Assembly (NCBI GenBank): GCA_040218445.1
Contig: JAVJRK010000013.1
Span: forward strand, 62,001-126,000
Source: UBA1479 sp040218445
Lineage (GTDB): Bacteria; Pseudomonadota; Alphaproteobacteria; Rhodospirillales; Casp-alpha2
Length of the DNA stretch: 64,000 nucleotides
Direction of reading: 5' to 3'
Part shown: positions 43,656 through 53,115 of the stretch, piece after piece
Layout of the letters: the number at the start of each line of letters is the position of its first letter
How positions within the stretch are numbered: the stretch's first letter is position 1
Made by a program: the position numbers and the translations under genes
The notes under the pieces: model-generated
The model's input: only the letters and a program-made list of their open reading frames with translations
What the model was told of the DNA's origin: nothing
Database searches by the model: none

Positions 43656-46568
43656 TCATCTCCGGTTTTCCTGCGTCCCCACCCCCGTCAGCCCTTTGAT
43701 ATCGAAGTTTTGGAACTCCGCCTGGATCGCTTCGCCCAGGTTGCCCGAAAGATTGACCGTCAGGTCCACGGGCCGGCCTTCCTGAATCTTGGGATTGCGC
43801 CCCTGCAAGCGCAGCCGGATGTTGACGTCCTTACGGGCATCGCCATCGATCTTCATGGTCATGCCGTCGAACCGCAGGTCTTCCAGAACGTCGAGAACCA
43901 AATCCATGCGCCCGCCTTGACCCGCCCCCTCACCCGCCTGGGCAGCCGCGCGGGCCGGCGGCACGAAGGACACCAGCCCCTTCCCTTGGGCTTCAAGAAG
44001 TCCATCGCGGATCGTCACATTTCCATCCTGCCCCAGATCGATCGGAATGCGGCCGGACAACAGACCGTCTGCCCTCAACCCCAGCACATTGGCCTGGGCC
44101 GCCAAATCGCTCAGGCCCAATCTGTCCACGTTCAGGATCACGCGCTCCGGCAACGCACCGTCCGTGATGGCGATATCATCTGCCCAAAGCCGCCCACCGA
44201 TGCTTGTCAGTTCCGCCCGTTCAATCGCAACCGAAGACGGACCCGTGATCTGGAATTTCATGCGTCCGTCGGAAACGGGCAGTGTCGCGGCAATCCGGTC
44301 GACACGCAGCTCTTGCCCCGGCGGCGTCAACGGCGGCCATAGCCGGTCCAGTTTCACTTGCGCCGAAATACCTGTTGCCTGCGCAGGTCCAACCCGCAGG
44401 TTACCACCGGCAATACCGATACTTCCCCTGCCCGCCGACGGATCACCGGGCGGCAATGTGGCCGCCACGGACAAGGTTGATATACCGGCTACCGCACCCT
44501 TCAATGCTGCCGGCAGCAACGCCGCTGCCGGTGTGACCCCGGCGCCCCGCAGCGTGCCCGTGACTTCCACGGGTTTAGCACCCGCCTTGTCCCATGCGGT
44601 TGTCGCCGAAACCTGGACCGTGCCGGTCAGGCTATTGATGAAGGGGGCCAACAATGGCGTGATGCCATGCACGCCGCCGGGCACAGCGGAAAGATTCAGC
44701 GGCAAGGTATCGACGCGCGCGTGGCCTTTGCCGGATCGCGTATCTTCATCAGCGGAAAGGCTTGCGATCAGGCCGCTGCCTTGTTGACGCAAGGTGCCCT
44801 CGGCTTTCCATTTGCGTTTGTTCCAATGGCCTTTCGCATCCAAGGAAAACGGCGCCGCTGATGTATGGCGCAACGATGTGGCCTTCGCATTCAGGTTCCA
44901 GCTTTCATCCAGTCCACCCCGACTGGCCGCCGTCAGAGAAATCCCCTGGGCCTCGACATCGAAATCCGGCACGTGGGCGTCCAGTCCCGACAAATTCAGG
45001 CGCATCCCGGGCTGTCCTTCGATGGGAAACGTCGCGGCGATTCTTCCCTTCAGCCCCGCCGTCCGCAGCACAGCCCCCTGCCCGCCGGACGAAACGGTCA
45101 GGGATGGTGACTGAGCGGCAATCGTAAAACCGGCCTTCGACAGGGCGACCACCCGGTCGTCGTTCGCGAACACAAGACCGCCGTCCTTGGGCGTCAGAAG
45201 CAGATCAAGCGGACCATTAACCACAATCCCCCCCGCCACGGCCTTGGTCACCGCAAGGCGCAGGGGATCAAGCGAGACATCCGTCACCTTGAAGGGCGCA
45301 AGCCCGAAACGGGCACTTCCGGGAATGCGGGCCGATATCCCGCCCTCAAAAACTTGGCCGGAAATCTCCGCCGGTTCGGTCAGCATCAACGTGGCCGTAC
45401 GGTCCGCGACGGTGACCTTCCCCCGTGCCCGGCCGGACCAGATTCCGGGAACTCCCACGACCTCGACCTGATCCAATGTCGTCGAGATGTCCGCTTCCGG
45501 CGCTTTTTCCACCCCCGCCGCCAGGAAAACACTGAATGGGGCCGAGGCGACAAGCCGCAGTTCGCCCGCCCCCTTCAACCTGTTCGCAATCGGCAGACGC
45601 GCCAAATCCGCGCCCGCAGCCGTCACCGTGACGTCAAGCACCGCCGCAGTATCACCCAGACGTCCCCTGGCCTGGGCTGATAAAGTCAGCGCCAGTCCTT
45701 CGTCCGCCAATTTCAGGTCAAATTCGCCTGCCCCATCGGCCAGCCGCACGGCCACATGGCCACCGGTCAGCATCCCACCCGGCATGGCAAGACCGGCAAG
45801 GTTAAGCCTCCCTTCCCCGCTCAACGAAGACAGGCGCAAGGGATCGCCTGTGACTTTCAAGCGGCCTTCCAGATCGGCCAAGGACATGTCTTGCCATGAC
45901 GCCTGCGCGCCCTCGACCTTCAGGGTCATATCCAGCGTGCCGTCCGCTGCCCGCTGCCCCGATGCGCGGAGCGATCCCTGTGCCAGCGGATGAACGACAT
46001 CGAAAACGGCATCTTTCAGCAAGATAGTTCCGCCGTCGTCGCCGGAAATATCGGCACGGCCCAGCGACACAACCGTCGGCCCACCGGAATGGCTGATTTC
46101 AACCAGAGCATCGCGCAGCGCGATAAGCGGGATCGTTGACGGTCCGCTCCCCCCATCACCCGACATCAAAGGCGCCAAGTCCCCCCAATCCGGCACACCG
46201 GATTTTGAAACGGACAGTGCCAGTTGCACCCCGTCCAGGGTAACGGCGCTGACGGTCGGGTTTGTCCAGGAATGCCAGACAATATCTGCTTCCAGGCGGG
46301 CAATCCGGGCCGTGCCTTGGGGGCCCGTGGTCAGGTTGCGGACTTCGACCGACCATGGGGTCAAACGGGTGATCTCAAGCTCACTGCCGGCCAACCCCAA
46401 GCCGGCAAGTTTGTCCTTCACCAGGATCTCGGCGATGGGGGCGCGGTTGACCGCGAGGATACCCACGACAACGGCGACGATCAGAATACCCACCGCACCC
46501 CAAACCGCCCGGCGCCGCCAATTGGGCGCGGTTGATGCGGTCTCGGTCTTTTCAGGCGGTGCAGCCAC
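43656..46568 (-). CDS. YdbH-like (AsmA superfamily) intermembrane transport protein
   Basis: A 970-residue protein with one N-terminal transmembrane helix (VWGAVGILIVAVVVGIL at about 24-40) and a long periplasmic part of repeating beta-rich segments. The C-terminal third (LDRLWPPLTPPGQELRVDR, GGRLWADDIAITDGALPERV) is the YdbH/dicarboxylate-transport domain PF11739. YdbH, YhdP and TamB together move phospholipids between the two membranes in E. coli. It lies between the TauD operon and pccB. A second AsmA-type gene is at 49820. Confidence 0.85.
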   Translation of the reverse strand: MAAPPEKTETASTAPNWRRRAVWGAVGILIVAVVVGILAVNRAPIAEILVKDKLAGLGLAGSELEITRLTPWSVEVRNLTTGPQGTARIARLEADIVWHSWTNPTVSAVTLDGVQLALSVSKSGVPDWGDLAPLMSGDGGSGPSTIPLIALRDALVEISHSGGPTVVSLGRADISGDDGGTILLKDAVFDVVHPLAQGSLRASGQRAADGTLDMTLKVEGAQASWQDMSLADLEGRLKVTGDPLRLSSLSGEGRLNLAGLAMPGGMLTGGHVAVRLADGAGEFDLKLADEGLALTLSAQARGRLGDTAAVLDVTVTAAGADLARLPIANRLKGAGELRLVASAPFSVFLAAGVEKAPEADISTTLDQVEVVGVPGIWSGRARGKVTVADRTATLMLTEPAEISGQVFEGGISARIPGSARFGLAPFKVTDVSLDPLRLAVTKAVAGGIVVNGPLDLLLTPKDGGLVFANDDRVVALSKAGFTIAAQSPSLTVSSGGQGAVLRTAGLKGRIAATFPIEGQPGMRLNLSGLDAHVPDFDVEAQGISLTAASRGGLDESWNLNAKATSLRHTSAAPFSLDAKGHWNKRKWKAEGTLRQQGSGLIASLSADEDTRSGKGHARVDTLPLNLSAVPGGVHGITPLLAPFINSLTGTVQVSATTAWDKAGAKPVEVTGTLRGAGVTPAAALLPAALKGAVAGISTLSVAATLPPGDPSAGRGSIGIAGGNLRVGPAQATGISAQVKLDRLWPPLTPPGQELRVDRIAATLPVSDGRMKFQITGPSSVAIERAELTSIGGRLWADDIAITDGALPERVILNVDRLGLSDLAAQANVLGLRADGLLSGRIPIDLGQDGNVTIRDGLLEAQGKGLVSFVPPARAAAQAGEGAGQGGRMDLVLDVLEDLRFDGMTMKIDGDARKDVNIRLRLQGRNPKIQEGRPVDLTVNLSGNLGEAIQAEFQNFDIKGLTGVGTQENRR

Positions 46569-46623
46569 GCGATGCGATCCCCGTTGCTTGGGGGATCATA
46601 TCAGAGATCGAACAGATTAGCCC

Positions 46624-48156
46624 CTAGAGCGGGATGTTGCCGTGCTTTTTCCAGGGGTTCTTGATGTCTTTGTTCTTGAGCATGCGCAGAGATTTGCAAA
46701 TGCGGGTCCGCGTGCCGTGGGGCATGATCACGTCGTCAATGAAGCCCCGACTTCCGGCCACGAACGGATTGGCGAACCGGGTGCGGTATTCCTCGGTCCG
46801 GGCGGCGATCTTTTCTTCATCGCCCAGGTCGCCCCGGAAAATGATCTCGACAGCACCCTTGGGCCCCATCACCGCGATCTCCGCAGTCGGCCAGGCGTAA
46901 TTGGCATCCCCCCGCAGGTGCTTGGACGACATCACGTCATAGGCACCGCCATAGGCTTTACGCGTGATGACCGTGACCTTGGGCACGGTGGCTTCCGCAT
47001 AGGCATACAACAGCTTGGCGCCATGTTTGATGATGCCGCCGTATTCCTGCGACGTGCCAGGAAGGAAGCCGGGCACGTCGACGAAGGTGACGATCGGGAT
47101 GTTGAAACTGTCACAGAAGCGCACGAAGCGCCCGGCCTTGGTCGCCGAGGCGATGTCCAGGCAGCCCGCCAGCACCATGGGCTGGTTGGCGACGATGCCG
47201 ACGGTCGAACCTTCCATGCGGGCGAAACCGACCACGATATTGCCCGCGTAATCGGGCTGCAGTTCGAAGAAATCGCCCTCGTCCACGACCTTCTCGATCA
47301 GTTCCTTCATGTCGTAGGGTTTGTTCGGGTTGTCCGGGATCAAGGTATCCAGCGACATTTCGACCCGGTCGTGGGGGTCGGTCGTCGGCCGCACGGGCGG
47401 CTTTTCCTTGTTATTGGCGGGCAGGAAATCGATGAACCGGCGCAGATAAAGAAGCGCCTGCAGATCGTCGGTGAAGGCCTTGTCGGCGACACCCGACTTG
47501 GTCGTATGGGTCGAAGCCCCGCCCAGTTCTTCCTGGGTCACTTCCTCATGGGTCACGGTCTTCACCACGTCCGGCCCGGTCACGAACATGTACGATGAAT
47601 CCTGAACCATGAAGATGAAATCGGTCATGGCCGGGGAATAAACCGCCCCGCCGGCGCAGGGCCCCATGATGCAGGAAATCTGCGGCACCACGCCGGACGC
47701 CATGACGTTGCGCTGAAACACCTCGGCATAGCCCGCAAGCGACGCCACGCCTTCCTGAATGCGCGCCCCACCGGAATCGTTCAAACCGATCACCGGGGCC
47801 CCGACCTTCATGGCTTGATCCATGATCTTGCAGATCTTTTCCGCGTGGCTTTCCGACAACGATCCGCCGAACACGGTGAAGTCCTGCGAGAATACGAAAA
47901 TCAGACGGCCGTTGACCGTGCCGTAGCCGGTGACCACACCGTCACCCGGGGTGGATTGCTCGGTCATGCCGAAATCCGTGCAACGGTGTTCGACGAACAT
48001 GTCCCATTCCTCGAAGGAACCGGGGTCCAGCAAGACTTCGATACGTTCGCGCGCGGTCAGCTTGCCCTTGGCGTGTTGGGCGTCGATGCGCCGTTCGCCC
48101 CCGCCCATACGGGCCCGTTCGCGTTTTTCTTCCAATTGCCGGATGATGTCATACAT
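46624..48156 (-). CDS. pccB: propionyl-CoA carboxylase beta subunit (carboxyltransferase)
   Basis: A 510-residue carboxyltransferase. The N-terminal half carries the acyl-CoA site (FGGSLSESHAEKICKIMDQA, GARIQEGVASLAGYAEVF) and CAGGAVYSPAMTDF; the C-terminal half has the biotin pocket (FVDVPGFLPGTSQEYGGII, KAYGGAYDVMSSKHLRGDAN). It pairs with PccA to carboxylate propionyl-CoA. In many alphaproteobacteria pccA and pccB are close together; here they are 12.6 kb apart with unrelated genes between. Confidence 0.94.
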   Translation of the reverse strand: MYDIIRQLEEKRERARMGGGERRIDAQHAKGKLTARERIEVLLDPGSFEEWDMFVEHRCTDFGMTEQSTPGDGVVTGYGTVNGRLIFVFSQDFTVFGGSLSESHAEKICKIMDQAMKVGAPVIGLNDSGGARIQEGVASLAGYAEVFQRNVMASGVVPQISCIMGPCAGGAVYSPAMTDFIFMVQDSSYMFVTGPDVVKTVTHEEVTQEELGGASTHTTKSGVADKAFTDDLQALLYLRRFIDFLPANNKEKPPVRPTTDPHDRVEMSLDTLIPDNPNKPYDMKELIEKVVDEGDFFELQPDYAGNIVVGFARMEGSTVGIVANQPMVLAGCLDIASATKAGRFVRFCDSFNIPIVTFVDVPGFLPGTSQEYGGIIKHGAKLLYAYAEATVPKVTVITRKAYGGAYDVMSSKHLRGDANYAWPTAEIAVMGPKGAVEIIFRGDLGDEEKIAARTEEYRTRFANPFVAGSRGFIDDVIMPHGTRTRICKSLRMLKNKDIKNPWKKHGNIPL

Positions 48157-48454
48157 GCGTCAGTCTCGTTCGTCGTTCTAGGCTTATGGGCATCCTGCCC
48201 GGGGGCGCAAAGGATACTTATGGGCCTTATGTTGCGCCAGCGAAAAGCGGCCCCGTTTGTCACCCCCGATTGCTGATGAATATGTCTTCATTCATCTGCA
48301 TGGAACGCTGTTAACCATCATGCTATAGCTTTTCCAAGCTGTGCGCCGGAAGAGCATCCGGGGCCGGTAATCATAAATATCAGGGTCGAATGACCCGATC
48401 GCAAGGGTGTGCAGTGCGGTGGGGCTTATTTACCGAGGCCTCAAAGGGAAAGTT

Positions 48455-49027
48455 ATGCCCGATTACAACTTGTCACGCCTGAACGTTTTGATCGTCGAAC
48501 AACATGCCCATATGCGGCATTTGATCCGCAACATCCTGCATGAGTTCGGGATTGAAAACGTGCGCGATGCCGGCGACGAGGAAACCGCCTTCGAACTGTT
48601 CCAGGAATTCCCCGCCGACCTTGTGCTGACCGATTGGTCGCCAAGCCTGAACGGCATGTCATTCCTGGACAAAATCCGCAAGCATGCGGAAAGCCGGGAT
48701 ATGTTCGCCCCCGTGGTCATGATCACCGCGTTCACCGAATTGAATCAGGTCTGCAAGGCCCGTGACGCCGGTATCAACGAATTCCTGGCCAAACCGTTCT
48801 CGGCCCATCTGATTTATTCACGCATCAAATCGCTGATTGAGAACCCCCGTCTTTATGTCCGGGCCGACAGCTATTTCGGCCCCGACCGGCGCCGCCGGGC
48901 GTTGAATTACCGGGGGCGCGAACGGCGCGATACGGTACCGACGGAACTGCCGACCACGCGCGGGCGGGCGAACACACCGCTTTCGCCGTCCGGCCCCGCG
49001 CCGGGCAGCAATCCGATCTACAATTAA
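48455..49027 (+). CDS. CheY-like response regulator with GPDRRRR tail and atypical acidic pocket
   Basis: A 190-residue protein with an N-terminal receiver domain and a 60-residue basic, Pro-rich tail. Acceptor Asp60 is in DLVLTDWSPS and Lys in FLAKPFS, but the usual acidic pair is Glu15-Gln16 (LIVEQHAHMR), which removes one Mg2+ ligand. The tail carries SYFGPDRRRRALNYRGRERR, like the paralogue at 17614. AGGGAA lies before the ATG. The 298-base upstream spacer shows no clear promoter. Phosphorylation may be weak or replaced by another mode of control. Confidence 0.88.
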   Translation: MPDYNLSRLNVLIVEQHAHMRHLIRNILHEFGIENVRDAGDEETAFELFQEFPADLVLTDWSPSLNGMSFLDKIRKHAESRDMFAPVVMITAFTELNQVCKARDAGINEFLAKPFSAHLIYSRIKSLIENPRLYVRADSYFGPDRRRRALNYRGRERRDTVPTELPTTRGRANTPLSPSGPAPGSNPIYN

Positions 49028-49058
49028 ACCCCTATAAAGCTTGGCCTTGGAATCCGGC

Positions 49059-49781
49059 CTACAGCAGGCCGAGAAAATGCTCGGCCTGAGTGATCTCCGT
49101 CTGCAATGCCTTCAGCCGGTCCAGCGCTTCCTTATCCTGGCCCCACTTTTCGCTTTGGTAGGCATCATCAAGCTGTGACACGGCAACGGCCTGCGCCGCA
49201 TTCAGTCGGCCTGCCACCAAAGACAACCCAATCACAAGCGAGCCGGCCGCCTGCACGACCGCCGCAAGCGCCGTCAGGCGATACGGATCGAACGCATCGA
49301 CGGCATTGGCCAGGGCGGCCAAGGCGTCCTCTGGCTGGGGCACCGGGATAATCCCACTTGTCACCGTAAGCACCGCGCCGTATTGCGCATCGGCCCAGGC
49401 AAGCAGCGGGTCCCATTCCTCCGTCTGGCGCTGCACCAGGTCGGACGGGGCTTCCGCCCGATAACACAACAGGTCCGTTTCACCGTAGCGCGATATCCGC
49501 TGTGCGACCTCTTCCCTTTCCGGCGCGATCCGGTCGATGGCCGTAAAGGACAACTGGGTCATGGGCATGGTCGCGGGTAGGATTTTTTCGGACTGGGCCA
49601 CCCACTCGGTGGCCATGGCCTCGGCCAACTGTTGCGAAGGCACCGCCAGAACGCGCCCCATGGGGGATTTGACCTGGCGGCCATCCAGCAAAACGAGGAA
49701 TGGGCCGTCTGCTTCCCTGCCGTCTTGGGCAGCGCCAATCGTAACGTCGCGGTAGAACCGCTTCATATCCGGTTTCGACAT
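49059..49781 (-). CDS. ATP12 family chaperone for F1-ATPase assembly
   Basis: A 240-residue protein of the ATP12/ATPAF2 family (PF07542): MKRFYRDVTIG, FLVLLDGRQVKSPMG, LPATMPMTQLSFTAIDRIAP and EEWDPLLAWADAQYG are the conserved blocks. In mitochondria Atp12 protects the F1 alpha subunit; alphaproteobacteria carry homologues. Last gene of the HAD - AsmA - ATP12 operon (38-base gap to AsmA). Confidence 0.9.
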   Translation of the reverse strand: MSKPDMKRFYRDVTIGAAQDGREADGPFLVLLDGRQVKSPMGRVLAVPSQQLAEAMATEWVAQSEKILPATMPMTQLSFTAIDRIAPEREEVAQRISRYGETDLLCYRAEAPSDLVQRQTEEWDPLLAWADAQYGAVLTVTSGIIPVPQPEDALAALANAVDAFDPYRLTALAAVVQAAGSLVIGLSLVAGRLNAAQAVAVSQLDDAYQSEKWGQDKEALDRLKALQTEITQAEHFLGLL

Positions 49782-49819
49782 GATGGAATTCCGTCTGTGG
49801 ACCGAGGACTTGGGGCCGG

Positions 49820-52144
49820 CTATTTGCCGAACAACCCCTTAAGGCCGCCGCCGATGCCCTTTTCGATGTTTTCAAGCGCCCCGCCGATTCCTGACTTGGG
49901 CTTCTCCTGCTGTGCCGGTGGGCTCTTGCCATCAGTTCCGGAGGTCGATGATTTACTACCCTTGGTCGGCGTGACCTGTTTTCCGGCTAAAGCCAGGGCA
50001 CAATAATCGGTGCCATCCGTGCTGGTAGCCCGGTTGAACACGCTTTCCGCCAGGACCGACAACCCGAAGGTCATGACCGCTGCCGCACCGCTGGCCACGT
50101 TTGATGCAACACCGGTTACCAGATCGGCCGGGTTGACCTTGGGCTCCGGCTTGGCCAGCGTCCCGCGCACGGCAACCGGAACGATCGCCGCACTGAGCAG
50201 GCTGGTTTTTTTGGCCCGCGGCTCCAACACCAGATTCAGCGTTTCATCCCGAAGGTTGACGCCGCCAACCCCGACCACGGAAAGCCCCCCTGTTTCGACC
50301 ACCATGGCCTTGGCGTTGGCCAGGCCCTTGACGATGTCGAAATCAACCACGGCACAACGCAGATCTTTGTCTCCCTTGCTGTCCACCAAGGGCAATGCCG
50401 ACATGATGTCGGCCGAGGCAATGTTCAACAGGGAACTTTCGACCCGCCCCTTTTCCGAAACCAGGCGCAGCTTTCCATCCAGTCCCGCCATGATTTGGCG
50501 CAGGCTGGTGCCTGATCCGGTTATGCGGACCGTGGCATCCGCCGTGCCTTCGGCGACTGGCTTCTGCCCCATCTGGACAACCAGTTTTCCGTAATCCAAC
50601 TTGGCCACGTTCAGGTTAATGCCAAGCGGCGGCACCGCTTGGTCGGCACCCAAACTGACGTCGCCCGAAATCCGACCATCCGCGACGACCGCCTGCACGG
50701 GATTGAGAACCAGATTTCCACCTTTGAGCCCGACACCCAGCCGGACATCCGTGACATCCATCTTATTGACGCGGACCTTGGCCACCGCAAGCTTCACATC
50801 CGCATCGGCCGCCTTGAGCCCGTCAAACGGCAGCGGGTCAGCGGAGAACAAGCGGCCATCGGCGGGCGGCGGCGTCTGTTTGCTTTCCCCCTTGGGCAGA
50901 AGTTCGTCCAGATCAAGCAGCGTTGATTGCAGATCAGCAAGAACTCTTGGCCGGGCACTGCCCAGATAAGCCGTCGCCGTGCCATTCAGATCACTGGCGC
51001 CGATCGTCAACGCAAGATTGCCCAGACGGTATCCGCCGTTTCCATCCGACACATTCGCCGACATCTTAATGCCCGGGATCGGCGGCACATCAACCCCCAG
51101 TGACTTCGCCAACCCGGTCGGGTCCGTAACCGTTGCCGCAACCTGCAAATCAATACCAGAAGCCTTGATCGCATTAGCGATCGCTCCGGCCGCTGTGAAC
51201 ATGGTCTCACCGGACCGGCCCAATGATGCCTTGAGATTTGAAATGCTCGGCTTGGCCGACGATCCGGTCACGGTCAGCGAAACATCGTACGGACCCAAAT
51301 CAGGGATCTTCGCCGCCGGAATTTGCGGAACCATCCGCGCCGCCGCCTGGGCGGTCGCGGAAATCGAAGCACCCTTTGCCGCCAGCGAAACCGCAAGCCC
51401 CGTCATGGACTTAGGATCGGCGATGACACCCCGCACCGTTGCCTCGGCGCCAAGTACCTTGGCCTTCAGGTCGAGCGGCAGTTCCGCACCCGCCGTCAGC
51501 TGCTGGATGGATGCGATGGTTCCGTCGGCTGAAAACCGCTCACCATTGACGTCGCCTTCCAATGCGATACGCAGGGGGGCTGAAGTGCTGTCCGCACCCA
51601 GGTCCATCTTAGGCAGCGTCAGCCGGGTTTCCTTGCCCGTTTGCCCGTCGCGATAAGTCAGCCGCAAATCTTCGATACGGACTTTGCGGACGACCGGCAG
51701 AAGGGCTTTACCAGCGCCCCCCTCTGCCGCCGGTACCTTGGCGGCCGCCTCACCGAATTGCCAGTTTCCCCGTCCCTGTTTGTCCGTTTCCGCCAACAGA
51801 TCGAGCCCGACCAACACCAGGCGTTTGACGTCGATCTCGCTTGACAGCAACGGCAGCAAGGCAACCTCGGCCTCAAGCCGCTTGAGAGACATCATCTGAG
51901 GACGCGATCCCCAGGACGCATTGGCGAAAGTAACGCCATCCACATAAAGCGACGGCGTAAGAGAGATGTTGAGCTTCAGATCGCCGGAGATCGTCATCTC
52001 TCGCCCGGTCGCCTTTTTGACCTCTGCCGTGATCTCGCCCTTGTAGTCATTGAAGTCCAACGAGCTGAGAACAGCCACTGCGGCAACAACCACGGCGATC
52101 AGCAATACACCCAGGACCGAAATCGTCTTGAACAGCCGCTTCAC
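49820..52144 (-). CDS. AsmA family protein
   Basis: A 774-residue protein with an N-terminal membrane anchor (VLGVLLIAVVVAAVAVLSS) followed by AsmA features: DFNDYKGEITAEVKKATGRE, SLKRLEAEVALLPLLSSEID and the C-terminal LRLVSEKGRVESSLLNIAS block. AsmA proteins affect outer-membrane assembly and lipid transport. Start is GTG at 52144, overlapping the HAD gene's stop by four bases. A Ser/Gly/Pro-rich C-terminal stretch (residues about 740-760) is probably disordered. The gene breaks up the frequent HAD-ATP12 pairing. Confidence 0.88.
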   Translation of the reverse strand: MKRLFKTISVLGVLLIAVVVAAVAVLSSLDFNDYKGEITAEVKKATGREMTISGDLKLNISLTPSLYVDGVTFANASWGSRPQMMSLKRLEAEVALLPLLSSEIDVKRLVLVGLDLLAETDKQGRGNWQFGEAAAKVPAAEGGAGKALLPVVRKVRIEDLRLTYRDGQTGKETRLTLPKMDLGADSTSAPLRIALEGDVNGERFSADGTIASIQQLTAGAELPLDLKAKVLGAEATVRGVIADPKSMTGLAVSLAAKGASISATAQAAARMVPQIPAAKIPDLGPYDVSLTVTGSSAKPSISNLKASLGRSGETMFTAAGAIANAIKASGIDLQVAATVTDPTGLAKSLGVDVPPIPGIKMSANVSDGNGGYRLGNLALTIGASDLNGTATAYLGSARPRVLADLQSTLLDLDELLPKGESKQTPPPADGRLFSADPLPFDGLKAADADVKLAVAKVRVNKMDVTDVRLGVGLKGGNLVLNPVQAVVADGRISGDVSLGADQAVPPLGINLNVAKLDYGKLVVQMGQKPVAEGTADATVRITGSGTSLRQIMAGLDGKLRLVSEKGRVESSLLNIASADIMSALPLVDSKGDKDLRCAVVDFDIVKGLANAKAMVVETGGLSVVGVGGVNLRDETLNLVLEPRAKKTSLLSAAIVPVAVRGTLAKPEPKVNPADLVTGVASNVASGAAAVMTFGLSVLAESVFNRATSTDGTDYCALALAGKQVTPTKGSKSSTSGTDGKSPPAQQEKPKSGIGGALENIEKGIGGGLKGLFGK

Positions 52145-52818
52145 GGTTTGGCCTCCATTACATCGTTTAGACTGGGGACAAGGTCTTCAAACCCGGCAAT
52201 CACCCGGGCCGCGCCCGCCGCCATCAGTTCAGTCGTTTCATGATAACCCCAGGCGACACCAATGGCGAGGACACCCGCATTCCGGGACATTTCCACGTCA
52301 TAGGTCGTGTCGCCGATCATCACCGTGCTGGACGGCTCGGTTCCGGCTTCAGCCATGGCATTCAGCAGCATGCCCGGGTCGGGTTTGCCGGGGGCACTGT
52401 CGGCTGTCTGCAGCGTAACGAAACGCCCTTGCAACCCGTGCTTGTCCAAGGTCAGATCCAGGCCACGCCGCCCCTTCCCCGTGGCGATGCCCAGCAGCCA
52501 GCCATCCGCATCCAAGGCATCGACCGTTTCCACCACGCCTGGATATAGCGGATCATCGACCAATCCGTCCCGGCGAAGACCGGAAAAAGAATCCCGATAC
52601 GCCTCGGCCAACCGTTCCGCCATGGCCTTATCCGTTCCCTGGGGCGCCAGCACCATGGCCGCCGCGGCAAGAGGGAGCCCAACCACGCGTCGGATATCAC
52701 GCGGCGACGGTTCCGATAGGCCGCAGGCGAGAAACGCAGATTTCATCGATCGAATGATGCTGTCCTGAGAGTCGACGAGTGTTCCGTCGCAATCAAAGAC
52801 ACAGAGTTTAATGTCCAT
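52141..52818 (-). CDS. HAD family hydrolase, phosphoglycolate-phosphatase-like
   Basis: A 225-residue HAD phosphatase. The four motifs are visible: LCVFDCDGTLVDSQ (nucleophile and acid Asp), GIATGKGRRG, Lys in SAPGKPDPGMLL and MIGDTTYDVEMSRNAG. It resembles Gph/PGPase-like proteins that accompany RluC and ATP12 in alphaproteobacteria, although the rluC-type gene here is elsewhere. It heads an operon with asmA and the ATP12 gene. Confidence 0.9.
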   Translation of the reverse strand: MDIKLCVFDCDGTLVDSQDSIIRSMKSAFLACGLSEPSPRDIRRVVGLPLAAAAMVLAPQGTDKAMAERLAEAYRDSFSGLRRDGLVDDPLYPGVVETVDALDADGWLLGIATGKGRRGLDLTLDKHGLQGRFVTLQTADSAPGKPDPGMLLNAMAEAGTEPSSTVMIGDTTYDVEMSRNAGVLAIGVAWGYHETTELMAAGAARVIAGFEDLVPSLNDVMEAKP

Positions 52819-52885
52819 GACGCCGTTCTATGACACAGCAACATGACGCTGCAAGGACAGGTTTCACACTTTGCCGGAACGTGAC

Positions 52886-52895
52886 TTGTATACAA
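52886..52895. promoter_or_regulatory. FCD/GntR-type operator-like palindrome
   Basis: TTGTATACAA, within the perfect 12-bp palindrome CTTGTATACAAG (52885-52896). It lies 67 bases upstream of the HAD gene on one side and 220 bases upstream of the OmpA lipoprotein gene on the other. Identical core to 43572-43581. Confidence 0.45.
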
Positions 52896-53115
52896 GAACA
52901 GCAAAAACGAATGCGCGCGCCGCTTGCGTCGCGGGCCAATATAGTCAATTCTGCAGCCGAATGTTGACGAGGAGCACAAGCGTACGGACCGCCGAATACG
53001 ACATGAACTTTCATTGCATTTTTGAAGTTTTGCGGACTGGCACCGACCGCCGGGGGGCATGGCGCATCTAAGCAACAAAAATACCAACCCTCTTACCTAG
53101 GAAGGAAATACGACT

